Shown here: positions 31,697 to 43,776 of the stretch, piece after piece
Position numbering within the stretch: position 1 is the stretch's first letter
Layout: every line of letters begins with the position of its first letter
Source: Agarophyton chilense
Lineage: Eukaryota > Rhodophyta > Florideophyceae > Gracilariales > Gracilariaceae
Direction: 5' to 3'
Length of the DNA stretch: 64,000 nucleotides
Assembly (NCBI GenBank): GCA_030374765.1
Contig: JARGXX010000022.1
Location: 434,001 to 498,000, forward strand
Notes under the pieces: model-generated
What the model was told of the DNA's origin: nothing
Seen by the model: only the letters and a program-made list of their open reading frames with translations
The model's database searches: none
Program-made: the position numbers and the translations under genes

Positions 31697-31785
31697 TGCC
31701 AAGGTTCGAACCCAGGTCCCTAAAGAAGCGTACAGTACCTGATCGGTATAAAGACCGGTCGGTTAACCACGGCGGTCGAGAACTG
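31697..31785 (-). other. tRNA-like sequence inside the copia element
   Basis: The minus strand holds TGGTTAACCGACCGG (A-box-like) and GGGTTCGAACC (B-box-like) at tRNA-like spacing with room for a long variable arm. The acceptor and anticodon stems do not pair well. It could be a captured tRNA or SINE scrap, or chance. Confidence 0.25.
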
Positions 31786-32007
31786 ACCTGCGTCGATTGA
31801 CGTGAGGGGCGCGGACGTGCTTTGCTGTGGTGCCCTTACATGGGTACCGCAGAATTGAGGGGTCTGGCTTGCCAGATAAGAGGGTCTTTCCGAACGATGT
31901 GTCATACGCCTCCGTTCTCTTTTGCCAAAAAGACCTTAAAGGTGAATTTTTGCACATGTAGCGGAACATTCGATAGCAACAGTCCATCGCCATTCACCAT
32001 CTGGTTG

Positions 32008-35000
32008 TTACATTTCTCCTGCGGGTCGATGATATTCGCTCGGGTTCGAGCGAACAATATATTGCTCAGGTATGATATTCCAAATACCCGTCTTTAGAAC
32101 TTCCCGAAGCGGTGTGACGTTAGTTGTCTTCGTAAGATGGTCTGCAAGATTTAGACCACATCGGATAAAACCAATGTCTGAGATATGACCTGAGTGGTGT
32201 CCTTCGCGAGCGATGGCGATGTCAATCATCAACCGTTTTTCGGATGTTCGAGACCCTTTGTGGATAATGTCGAACAACGACTTTGAATCAGTGAGTAGAC
32301 AAACCGGGAGCGGTGATATGCCAAGTAAAAGTCCTAGTTCGGTCGATAGCGTAAAAGCGGCATCGTACATATCTGCAAAGGCTATAAGTTCAGCTGCGAA
32401 CGAAGAGCGAGTAACTCGTCGTGCCTTATAGGATTTGAACGCGATTGGGATGACTCTACCGAAATGGTCCGACAAGAACACGATGTAACCAAGCTGGGAG
32501 GTTAGGTCCGCGTTCGTAGCGAATGATGCGTCCGATAACCCAAGTAGGTGAAGCGAATCACAGTCAAGCTTCGGGAAATGTACCGAGAGGTCATGAGATT
32601 TTTCGTTGTAGATGGTCTCATTGACTCTCTTGATAATACACTTGCGGTCTTGTTCAAATCGGTCCCTGGTGACTTGCGTGAACTGCAAAACGTGATATAT
32701 AGTATATCAATATGCGAGTGCGCGAGCCATGCGAGCTTCATCCGAATTGAGGCAAAGTCCTGAAAGGTAGCGTCTTTTCCCAAGTTGGTGAGGTTCTTGA
32801 CGTAGCTGTGCTGCGTTATGTAGTAGTCACCAATGCGGTTGGGTTCTATCTGGAATCCCGTGAAGGTACACGGAGGAAAAGAATCCGCCTTAGCTTCAAT
32901 CTTTTCCCGTGTGCGGTCGCAAATGGCGCGAAACTCACTATCACCAGAGCGGAGTAGATCATCCACATATGATCCTGAGAGACCGATAAGGTTACCATTT
33001 CGGTGAAGGTAGTACAGCGCTGGGTCTGATCGCATTACCTTCATACCCAAATTCAGTCGGTGGTGCTTATCCATTGTAGAAAACCATAGGTCTCCAGATT
33101 CGCACAGACCATAAAGTGGTTTCAGAAGTTGTAGCGCCTGACTTGGCTTAAACTCGAATTCCGGAACGGGATCAGCGATGAATAGTTCGCGTGAAAGTGG
33201 TTCCATAGATTGCAAGTAAGCCTGCGTAATGTCGTTGGTCCACAACTCAAAACCTAAAAGAGATAATAGCGCAAGTATAATTCGAACCGATTGTGGCTGG
33301 AGCGTTTGACTGTATTGAGCCATCAGGTGCTTCATCCGATCACGGTGTCCGCCGATGACATATCGGGCTTTGAACTTCTCTTCACCGTCTTCGGTTGACT
33401 TGATAGCCAAAACAAATCGACCGGGTAAGACATTCCCATCGGGTGGTATATCCTGCTTCAGGATGACCTTAAAGGTTCCTCTTTCGAGCAATCCCCGAAG
33501 CTCTTCCTTCTTAGCGATAGCCATGCGCGGGTCATGTGCGCGGGGATCACTAGAACTAAGAATCTCCGTCATAAAGACGTCGTCAACCTCCGAGCGGTAG
33601 TGACTTATAGCGTCCATTAACTCGCACATATGGGTGTGAGATACCTCTTGCGGTCGAGCGTAGGGCTTCACCTGCGCAAAGTTGAAGGAACTTAAGTTCG
33701 CATTCGGAGACAGACGTAGATGAACAAGCTTCGCGTCATGATCTACAGCGACGATCTCAAAGGGTCCAAGCCATTCACCGATACGGTTTGAAACGATCTT
33801 CTCCCTCCAGACGAGAACTTTGTCGCCAGGTTGGTACGCGACGTTAGTCGATAACGGAACGTTATGGCGAAGTGCGCGCTAAACGCGGAGTTTTGCCATG
33901 TGTTGTTCCATCTCTTTCCGAGCTGTGCTAACCAATTGGGCTCTCTCGTCCAGAGTAGCTTTGGATTGAAGATCCTCGCCAAGCATGCGAAGTGAAGGAA
34001 GTTCTCCAAATACTAGTACAAATGGAACTAAACCTTCAGGTCCAAGAGTGTTGTTCATCGCATAAACCGAAAAGGAAAGTAGCGTACTGAGCTCCACATT
34101 GGGAGAGACAATTCTCAGTTTCCTAAAGGTCTTTCGAAGCGGATCATGATATCGCTCGCCTATACCCATGGAGGAGTGAGATTCAATTCCTGTTCGTACA
34201 ACATCGATGTTGGATGATCTTGCGAGAGAAATGAAGCTGTTACCGAAAGCGGAGCCTTGATCGACCTTGATGCGGTTCGGGTTCCCAGTGTAGACCGATA
34301 TCCAACACTCAACAATGCACCTCCATATGGTCTTAGTCGAGACGTCGGGAAGAAAACGAGCGGCCGAAAAGTGCGTCTGAGCGTCAACCATGGACAGGCT
34401 TCCCTTCGAGGTACATGATGTCAATGATTATCTCCTCATTGAATCGAATGTTTTCTGTACCAAGTGAGACCTTAAACCGAGTAGGTCCGGGCTGGATCCG
34501 TTGGCATGGATCGCAGGAACGACTAATCTCCTCGAGCTGCCTTCGGGTTTCCGGGGTGGTGTCATCTGGACGAGCTCTCCTCAACAAGTTGTAGAGTTTC
34601 TCCGAGGACGGGTGGAAAAACTGTCGATGCAACTTGGTTATCTGTTCCGTGGTGAACATAGTCAACACCGGGACGGTGTATTCGGCATATAAATGTCCAT
34701 CGAACCTGGTCAAAGGTACCTGCCAGTCGTCAATGACATAAGAGTTGCCATCTTCTTCCATCACGGTGCGCTTTATCAACCGGTTGGTCACTGTACATGG
34801 AGTCAGTGAGTGCTGGTCGAGCACTTCCATTCCCATGAGAGCGGGTATGTCTGCTGTAATAACATCAAATTGTACCGATATGGTTTGTATCCCTGGAGGG
34901 GTACTCAACGGGATTGTTATCCTTCCCATAGACTCATATACGGAGTCAGCGAACCTGAACTTGCGGTTTGACCTGAGTAGTCGTAGCTGCTTACCGAAGC

Positions 35001-35200
35001 GGTTGTAGATCCTAAGAGCTTCCTTGATAGCGATAACAGAGCGCGGTGCGCCAATGTCTACGCAAAAGCCTGGAAGATAACCTTTGTCGGTACGTTTCGT
35101 GAACGAGGAGCTGTAGACAGAAGTACAGTCGATAACTTCTTTCCGGTGTCGGTGGCATTTGAACCGGTTGCGCCTGGATGCGATACTGCGGTGTGCAGAT
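32008..35200 (-). pseudogene. Copia pol region (protease, integrase, RT, RNase H)
   Basis: Order along the minus strand: a protease-like segment, a pre-integrase HHCC region (HRQFFHPSSEKLYNLL then CDPCQR), an integrase core with SMVDAQTHFSAARF and KVDQGSAFG, a copia-type reverse transcriptase with GSYVDDLL, and RNase H with TDSKSLFD and NLADHLTK. Integrase before RT is diagnostic of Ty1/copia. It is a fossil, not one open frame. Confidence 0.9.
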
Positions 35201-35234
35201 GCATTCTTCGGATGGCTAGGAGCAAGCGCACCTT

Positions 35235-37000
35235 CTAGGCATCCTGAGAAAAATCCGAACGGTCCTTGAAGCGAACGTGCCTATTCGAATTAACATTAAC
35301 CGACGGTGGAGGAGAAAGAGAAGAAACCAAGTGGGTGTGAAGTTCCTTTCGGTTCACGTAGTTGGTTAGATCGGCGTCCGAAAGTGTATGTGGATCTGAG
35401 TACTGGTCGTCTGCCGTTAAGGTGAAAAAGGTTTCCAAGTCTGTGGATTCCTTATTCTCCGACTCGGTGTCAGACGAAGTGTCTTCATCCCTCAGAGAAT
35501 TCACGACCTCCGATAGGACGTGGACTGCTGGAGTTCCCTGTTTGAGAGAATGTACAATTCCATTCCGAATGCGGTTGAATCGTGAACCAGTTGGGTGATC
35601 CTTTGCGAAATGATCTTCGCTTCCGCATATGTGGCACTGCATCCGTTTTCCATCCTTTCCAATCGGGTTGCGTCTCCTTTGAAACATCCGAAAGCGACCT
35701 TTCAAACGGTTTGGTGTCACACCATACTGTTGGTAGAATGTATCTGATGAACCAGAGGGTGTGTCCCTGGAAAGAGTCTTCTTTTCTTTCTCTAACTGGA
35801 TCTGTTCCCGTAGAGCGGTAACAAACCTGTTGAAGGTAAACCGTGCGGTAGTCATTTGGGAGATTGGAGTTTCAGCCCATGACTTGGTGAGTACGGCCTT
35901 ACGTAGGAACCGTTTCTTCTGCTCATCAGACCGAAATTGAGGTGGGGCCTGAGGAGTAAGAGCATTGATCTTGTCTACCAAGTTGGTCAGTCCAGAGTCC
36001 GAATCAGATAATCCTTTCTCTTCCATGATCTGATCAACACTGATACGTTCAAGTTCAGCTTGAGCGGCAAGCTGTCGAGCATCATTGTCATATTCGTCCA
36101 ACATGATCTTCACCATAGCCTGGAAAGGCATACCGGGTACGGTGTTCTCGAAGAAGAATTCTCGAGCGGCCCCTCCGAAGACGTTGACAAAGAACTTCTG
36201 ACGTTGATCTTCAGAGAGTTCAAACTGATGAGAGCAAACCTCATAGTCCCGAAGGGTGCAGCGAATAGACTGTTCCTTGGAGCGGTTGAACTTCAAATCC
36301 TAAAAGTAGGTGGCGACCGAGGCGGCCTTTTTGGGTGTATCCTTGTTGGGAAACGACAGCGGCGTAGGGAATGTCTGATGTCCCGAAACGGTGGGATTTC
36401 CGTGCGATGCACCTTATGGTGTCGGTCCAGTAACAGTTGGAGAGTTACCATTGTGGTTCGCGGGTGTTGCCAACTGCGGCGAGTGTGCATTCTGGAAAAA
36501 GAATAAAGGCGGTGGAGGAGGAAGAACCTGTAGGTTACTTCTTGATCCAGTTGGATTCGAGAAGTATGGGCTCCAATTGCGAACTTCCTTGTAGGCCTCA
36601 ACCATTTTCATCACGTCACTCACACCATTTTGGTATGCAGTGGAAAGCCAAACGAAAGCCATTAATCTTTTCACTGTCCGATCTGCCGGTGCTAAAGCAT
36701 TCACGATAGTTTCCGAGATCGGGAAGGCGTTGAAAAATCGTGCGGCGTCGTACAGCAGCACTATTGCGTACGTACTGTGACGGAAAACCTCTTGGGTGAA
36801 AACCAAGACAGGAGCAGGAAGATATGCTTCAATGTCCCCCTCAACGGTCGAAACATCATGAGATCCATCTGCGGCAAATACATTCAGCAAGTATTTGGCA
36901 AGATCGGATACTGTATGTGACATGTAGTCCCGAGCGTGAAAGTTGTCAAGACGTTTCAGCAACGCCTGACGTTGCGCGTTGCGCGCGTCACTTGAGCTGC
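35235..37000 (-). pseudogene. Copia gag region
   Basis: The first part opens near MAGSSSDARNAQRQALLKRL just inside the 5' LTR. The later part ends with the nucleic-acid-binding knuckle CHICGSEDHFAKDH and an acidic tail. Its position between the 5' LTR and protease fits gag. Confidence 0.8.
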
Positions 37001-37042
37001 CCGCCATAAAGGTAGTACTACGAAGAAACCAGAAATCCGGAT

Positions 37043-37379
37043 TGACGATCTCTTCGCTGGCGGGTCCTTTGCATCGGCACGGCGGTAAGCGCGGTCCGGC
37101 ACGGTATCGAAAGAAAACCTGGAAGGTCGTAGGATAAGTTGTAAGAACAAGGATGTAGAAGACCAGAGCTGACAACAGCCTCTGTACGCAGCCGGACACG
37201 AACAATCGTGTTACCTTAACTGCTTATCTTCTTTATTCCTTGGGTCTTGTCTCCCACATGGCTCAGATCACTAGCGAGCTTACTAGGAGCTTAAGTAAAA
37301 TTCTAACTACCTATGTGGTCCACAAGTGCGGCCCAAGCGGGCCTCTGACGCAAGTACCACTGTCAGCCTGACATGCACA
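37043..37379 (-). repeat. Copia element 5' LTR
   Basis: 337 bases, paired with 31305-31641. It lies upstream of gag in coding orientation and is followed outward by the target duplication GTACA. Confidence 0.92.
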
Positions 37380-37440
37380 GTACAGTTTTCGTCCTTCACT
37401 CTTCCACGTCAGATAATGGATCGCTCCTGAAATTCCAAAT

Positions 37441-37499
37441 CGCAAATTGAGTGCACTCAAATTCAGCGATTCAGACCATTTGAGTGTACTCAATTTGCG
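37441..37499. repeat. Inverted repeat of two palindromic arms
   Basis: Arm one (37441-37463) starts CGCAAATTGAGTGCACTCAA. Arm two (37477-37499) is its reverse complement with two mismatches over 23 bases and a 13-base spacer. Each arm is itself nearly palindromic around TTGAGTGCACTCAA. It lies just outside the copia element, 61 bases past its 5' LTR. It could form a strong hairpin or cruciform. Confidence 0.65.
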
Positions 37500-38530
37500 C
37501 AAAGTGGTTATGGCTCGGCCCCGTCAGAGCATTTGAGCAAGGACGCAAACATCAAATATGGCGCCAACAAAGCCACAAAAACCCCATACCAACCATAAAA
37601 AGAAACTCCTGCCATGGTCATGGGGTCCATTGAAACGGAAAACAAAAGTTACACATCTCTTGTCCAAATGAGTCTTTAGATTCAATATTGGAATGTTATG
37701 GTTGATATATGATGTGTAACAGAGAGGCTTCTTCGAAGAGAAGTTTCCAGTTTTCTTTTGGAACTACTTTGCTTGGGATGTACTTAAAAAATAAAATAGT
37801 TTCAGATGATAGTTGTGCATGGGGTACTGAATCGCAAATCAAAATCGGTGAATTCAAAGAACAATTACAGGTTAGAAGTAAAATAACTACCGTTGCTAGA
37901 GAGAAAACTCCTACTTTGGATGAGATGCTATATTTTTGGAATCGGAGTTTGCTGTTAAGCGGATTTTCGCTCCGAAATTGATGTATGAATAGGATTAAAG
38001 CGCTGCTCTTTCAGAACGGTACAGATAGATGTCTTTAAGAACCAGGATCGTTCACATTCTCATGACGAAACAGTTTTAAAATGATTTAGATGTATCTGAA
38101 ATAATGGTACAAGAATGAAGCTTGGAAAGAAGTTGCCAAATCTCTATGCTGACCTCCCTTCTTGTATCATTTGAGATGCACGTTGAACCCTATGATCGGA
38201 AATCATCGAAGTCTATATACGGCATTCATAGCTTATTTTTGGTACTTTTGTTAGTTGAGTTTCAGAAATATTTGAGAGGCTCATAGTGTCACGCAGAGTG
38301 GGGAAGTCTGTTTCAGAGGCAACACAATCGGTACTACAGGTCTTTCGGGAGCTCTCTTTCGAGGTCCAAGGATATCTATGATCGTTTATATAGGGATACT
38401 ATAGGGATGCTAGGCGACCTTTTGAATACCAGGGCTGACGTACAATAACGGGGTACTTGTACGTTTTCTGTACGTCCAGGATGGAAGTATACGTGTCTTC
38501 CCCCCACACACCCGTCACGAAAGTTTATCC
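37500..38530. other. Unassigned stretch between two copia elements
   Basis: An open frame of 90 codons (37709-37981, plus) looks mildly protein-like but matches nothing I know. The 3' LTR of the next copia fossil was expected here and no match to its 5' end was found. A minus-strand purine run near 38495 (GTGTGGGGGGAAG) may be its polypurine tract. Confidence 0.3.
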
Positions 38531-41500
38531 CTACTGCCAACTGTTTGATTCGTGACTTGTTCCTTGCGATATGTCTACGTTCCAGTATCTACTGCAAAAC
38601 ATCTGATTCATGTTATTCGAGTGAGTGACGCTTCGGTTCGTTAGAGCATCGGCCTTGTTTACGCGTCCAGGAATCCAGGTAATCATATCTAGATCTCCTT
38701 CTTTAAATACATCGCATATCATTGTTACCGTTTTCCCCAAACAAACTGCCGATATTCGTGCAATGTTGGGATGGTGTCAAACAATGCCTTCGAGTCTACC
38801 ATGATATGATGACTGATCTGAAGCCTTGAGAATATGTTCTGGATTGATACTTTCATGTCGTAACCTCTGTCCTCTGCTTCTGAACAAGCTAAAATTGAAG
38901 GACAATGCCCTTCAAGGGGGTTTCTTCGCAGGACTTAGAAGTTTCGCTCGCTTGAAGAATAGCTTGGGCTATGACAAGCTATACCCCTATTGCGTGCTGA
39001 CGGCTGGTTAGGACCGGAAGGGCACACTGGTGGAACACGTGGACTACACGGATGCCAACGCTCGAGTACGAGGCGTGCCACACGTGGCCCGGACTGTACC
39101 AAATGGTTAGTATTATTTAGTTTTTAGTATTTATTTAGCTACGCTATCGCTATTTAGTGTCTATTTTTCGGGCGCGCGCCCACTGTCAGGGGCCGCGCGC
39201 CACACTACATAGGAGGTTGAGCACTGCTCCCCAGTAAACACACTCTTGGGATACCAAAAGGGGGGAGTCTTGGCTCTGAACTTTTCGCCTTCGGCGCGTC
39301 TTCACCGCATACCGCATGAGCGCCCGCCGCACGTTAGTTCATTTACCCCTCTGTCGACCAGAGTGCTACCACCATCGTGGGTTCATATTTAATCGCCGAC
39401 ACTTGTCGTAGTCTCGCCCCTGTATAGGGATTCGCCCCCGTTTTCCTCTTGTTCTCCTTTTTGCCTCTCGTGAGTGGCCGCCTCAGTCACCCCGCTCGTC
39501 CACATCATACGAGTGTTTCCTCGCTCCTTTTCCGACAATCGCCGTGGTACCGCTTCGATTAGGACTGGTGACACCCCGGACTGTCCCGTGCTCACCTAAA
39601 CACTCTAGGTATATCCCGCCGGATTGGCCTCGATCTTACACCCGACTTCGCCATGCCTTTCCAGAGTGGCTCTGTTTCTGTGCTCCACTGAGACGCGTCT
39701 CCTCCGCCTGAGGCGTGTCTCTCAAGAGAAAAAGATCCCGAACATCTTCGTGGTATCTCCGCTTCAAGCGTTGTCCTACAAAAATCTCTGCTCAAAAAAA
39801 ATAGTATTTGACTCGGCGTTATTACGTACTTGACCAGTACAATGGATGTAATGCAGCGTTGTCATCGACTACTGTTATCAATTTCATTCGACAAATAATT
39901 TCCGATTATCTGTATGCTTGGTCATTCGTTCCATGGGAAGCGTCTGACATGCTAACAAGTTTCGCAGTTGTCACTGCAACGGGACGGATGCACTTAATTA
40001 TAGGCTGGAGGTTCTGTATTTCCGTGATCATTGCGTTAGCATCAACGATATGTTTCACTTTTAGATTTACCAATTCTTGCTGCATCTTGGATGTGTTCAT
40101 CGATGTCTGGGGTAGTGCAGCGGATCCAAGGTACATCAATGTTCCTGCCAAAGACCGACATTGGCGAATCTCATCATCAGACGAGCGTTTCTCTCGTTGA
40201 CGTCGTCGAGATCGGCTAAATTCGATGGGTTTTAGTCTCTTTATGTAAGAGTTCATAGGCAAGAGGATGTTCTATTCTTCGTCTTCGATTATATCATAAC
40301 CTGAGAAGTTCGGTTTTAGTTCGATACGATTCTTTCCAAGTTCGAATTCAGTTTGCAGAGAATCTATGAATTCTCTTACGTTCAATGTGGTTCCCGCGAC
40401 GAGCAGATCGTTCACAATCTTTGCTGTTCTAAGAAGTATCTGTTCATTTCCCCTTTTCCTTACAAACAGCTGGTTGATTCCGTACACTCTTTCCATTCGT
40501 CCCTCTCCAAACATCTAGGACTCGATGCGCTTCGCCCACTGTCGTCCTGCTTCCACTATGCCGTATGGAAGTTTGGTAAGTTTCCAGAAGATTACTTTCT
40601 TATTATTCTTGAATTCGGGGGCTGGTCTAAAACTATCAAGTTGTATCGGATCACTCTGTAGAAAAGCGCCTTTGATGTCTGCGACGCAAAATACGAATCC
40701 GAGGAATAGAGCCATGCTGATTAACATTCGAAGCAGGATCACATCTGCATTGGAACAATCCTTTCTTACTTCACCTTTCATGTCATTTTGGTTTCCGTGC
40801 GTCACGAGGCGTGCTTTGAGCTTCCTATGGTGGTCTTCATCTTCTTCAACCTTATATACGGTACGTGAAGATACAGTATTGGCTTGTCCTGGGAGACTCC
40901 GCTTACTCACTTCTTCGTATGAAACCACCCAATTATCCAGATGTTCCTTCTCCACGGCTTTCTTAATGATCCATGATGGGACAAACTGCATTTCTCTGCT
41001 AGTAACTTGAATAGTTCTAATCAATTTCTGAACTTCTTTCAGTATGTCTTCTTCTTGTGATGCGATTGTGCCCGCCTGCTCCTGTTCTGGGTTACGCACA
41101 AGATCGTCTGCATAGCTCCCTAGATCTTTGCGTACATTCTGCATGTCCATGCTAAGACTGGCCATTAATCACCTGGCGACTTCTGTGTTCCTCTCGTCGT
41201 CAGGAAATGTTTCAGGGCTCAGGGTTAAATCGATATAGTCCTCCATAACCCATAGCGCCTTCACTAAGTTCGCGAGCGAGTTCAGATTTGGGACGTAATC
41301 TGATGTCTTCGTATGCGATTCTGGAGATGTTTCCTTGTGATAGACATTGAACTTTCACGATGTGAGGTACTGCTTTGATCACTGTACCTAAAACGCCAAT
41401 CGTCGGGTTCGTTCTGCTTCGTACTGCGATAATAGAAGAGTAAATCATCACTCTCTTTTATGGAGAGGTTTGACATTGTTGAATGATCGTGAGCTTTCAA

Positions 41501-43776
41501 TAGTCGTTGTAATGCTCTCGTAGCAGTCTGTTCGGTGCACGCTTTTAGTAGTTCTTCAGTCACAAGTCCCCGTGGTGCTTTTAGGATGGACGGTGCATGA
41601 CCTTTGGCAAGTTCCAATGAACTCATGACCTTTGACCCTGTGAAGGAATCAGACAGGAACACGGCTCTAGAAAGGATGGTCTGATCGCTGCTCCGAGTAC
41701 TATCCATATTTAGTTTCTCGAGGATACGTTTAACCACTCTGTTTTTCCTTTCTACTATGCCTGTCTTATTTTTTCGTGGCCCAGGTCGTGCTTTATACTT
41801 AATGTCCCGACCGTTCAGAAAATTAATGATATTGTTAGTGTTGAGTGCATGATCAGCTGAAAATGCTTCAGGTGCGCCGTGTCTGTTCAGCCATTCTGTC
41901 TCCACGATGGTTACCACCGTTTTGGATTCTCTGTTGGACGTTATAATTGCTTCTGAGTACCCTGTTCCAGCATCCATAATATGTAAAACTGTGTACCTTG
42001 TTTCTCGTATCATACAGAAGATAAATTCAATCTGAGTCTCAATGTCGAAAGCCTGGTTTACATGATTAATTGATACCTTCTTGGATGGGAGGGAGAATAC
42101 TGACTTGAGGCATATAGGGCAATTGGCACCTAGTCTTTTGATTTATGACTGAAGTTCTTCGGATTGGTTCCCCGTTCTTTCACATAGTTCAATAATCTCA
42201 TTGGGATATCCGTGTGTCAGGGGATGTAGTCGTTTAGCAAGCGTCTTTGGTCTTGCACGTTTAGCCAGAGTGCTCATTAAGCCGTATATTGTATCAATAA
42301 CCATGATATGGGCCCTGGTGTTGAACTATGAGCTGGATTTCACATAAAACTCGAGCGTCCGTGGTTTTGTGTCGAAAGGCCAATTGATAGTGATAGTTGC
42401 TGGTTCCTGAAAGAAATCAGTCAAATTATGTTTTTTAACGTCCAGACCGGTACTCAATGGCGATTTATCATCGAACAGGTCAAACGTGAGCTCGATATTC
42501 TTATTGTTAATTTCTTGGGTGTATAATGTCCAAGAGCATACTATCCCTTTTGGATCGACACACTGGTCGCCCCACCCGCGACGATACTGTTTTCTGGCTT
42601 TGAAGGGCTGAAATGTAACGTTCATAGCCTGTCAGAGTCACATGGCTGAAGAAATTCCTCCAGGAGAAATTGGGCTACCTTAAACAATAATGGGATTCGG
42701 ATCAATTCCCGAATCCCTTACTATAAAAAAGGCTTCCTTCCTTGTCCCTTTCTTGTTTTGTTCGGGACTCTCCTAGATCTTTGATTATTCATCTGGGACT
42801 TGTTATTCGTTTCATGTTTGCCCTCCGTCTTAGATGTCGTAGATTCTTGTTCATTTGTCACATTTCCATTTTCTTTGTCGACCTTTCGTTCTTCACAGTT
42901 ATTATTTCTTCGTCTCTTGTTCTTCCTGTACGACTTATTGTTGTTGAGGAACGAATTAGAAGAAATATAAGGCTTCTTATCTATTTCTTCGTTGAGATCT
43001 TTATCTTCTAGTCAGGCTTTTTCAAGGGCTGTGATTTCATCTTGTAATTCTATACGAGAGCGTTCTTCGCCGAGACTGAATTCTTTCTGATGGTGAGTCA
43101 ATGTAGCTTTCATTGTAGTAACCGATTCAGAACCCAATTCCTTCTCTAACTCTATCAAGATAGGATTCAGTGGGTTCTTATGTGAGTCACTGATCAAGTG
43201 TAAAATGACTTATTTGGTAGTGGCTTTCGAGAGTCTGGAATTCTCAACCAATATCATTTCGAAGAGTTAACAGTCTCGAACCAATTAGCCAGTGTACGAG
43301 TTTGGCATTTACAAGTTTTCTAATCCTTTGAATCGTCTGAAATACTTCATGGGACTCTCTGACTTTACAAGATCACATTCATGGATATCCTGCATCTTGA
43401 CCACAAACCGTTTGGTGTTTTCGGTTGGGGGACCCTCCGCAATCAGTTTGATGATAACTGAGATCACATCCTAGTAGTCTGGATCTTCTGGACGTCGTTC
43501 CAAATATATATGATCTTCTACACTGGCGTGATCGATTATGTTCCGCAATGACTCGTCCAAGGCGAGACATAGGGTATCTTCTGTATAATTCCATGTTACT
43601 TTAGCGTATTCGCAACCCCTATCCTTCATTCTCTTGAAAACGCAACACCACGCCCGAGCGTCTTTTCTCCATTCGTATTTTATGGTCATTCCATTGAATG
43701 GAAGAGAACGAATTGGTTTCCTCGAAGTAGCAGAGAGGTTTTGGCCCATAACTTTAATCTGTTCTGATACGATTGC
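38531..43776 (-). mobile_element. Second Ty1/copia retrotransposon, older fossil
   Basis: The minus strand shows gag (about 43750-42640), a protease-side region (to about 42330), integrase (HIMDAGTGYSEAIIT; about 42010-41280), copia-type RT (LGFVFCVADIKGAFLQSD; about 41165-40270) and RNase H (VSMSDASHGT near 39920 and GDLDMITWIPGRVNKADALT near 38680). GTATCAGAAC (43770-43761) resembles the initiator-tRNA-Met primer site usual in copia, so the 5' LTR should begin just right of it. No LTR pair was recognised. It is clearly broken in several places and older than the neighbour at 31.3 kb. An 887-base TIR element is inserted in the RNase H region. Confidence 0.85.
38895..39781 (+). mobile_element. 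Non-autonomous TIR element, copy 1, nested in the copia fossil
   Basis: This 887-base unit matches 51938-52807 in reverse over its length. Its ends are imperfect inverted repeats: TTGAAGGACAATGC at the left and the complement of TTGTAGGACAACGC at the right. Each end carries a subterminal hairpin (CCCTTCAAGGG-like at the left, CGCTTCAAGCG at the right). No coding capacity is evident. Copia RNase H sequence flanks both sides, so it is an insertion. The target duplication is short or unclear (A-rich). A solo LTR (inner TG...CA ends) is the alternative, but the TIRs and lack of a 5-base duplication argue for a MITE-like DNA element. Confidence 0.7.

Larger units (their letters stand above)
31305..37379 (-). 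mobile_element. Ty1/copia LTR retrotransposon with paired LTRs (fossil)
   Basis: Two 337-base direct repeats (31305-31641 and 37043-37379) begin TG and end CA. The 5-base target duplication GTACA lies at 31300-31304 and 37380-37384. Between them the minus strand shows gag with a CCHC knuckle, protease, pre-integrase zinc region, integrase, reverse transcriptase and RNase H in copia order. A purine run (AAGTGGAGGGAG on the minus strand) adjoins the 3' LTR. The coding part is broken by a handful of interruptions. The LTRs differ at about 15 positions by eye, roughly 95% identity, so the insertion is fairly young but not recent. It lies 279 bases past the Sel1 stop codon. Confidence 0.92.
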
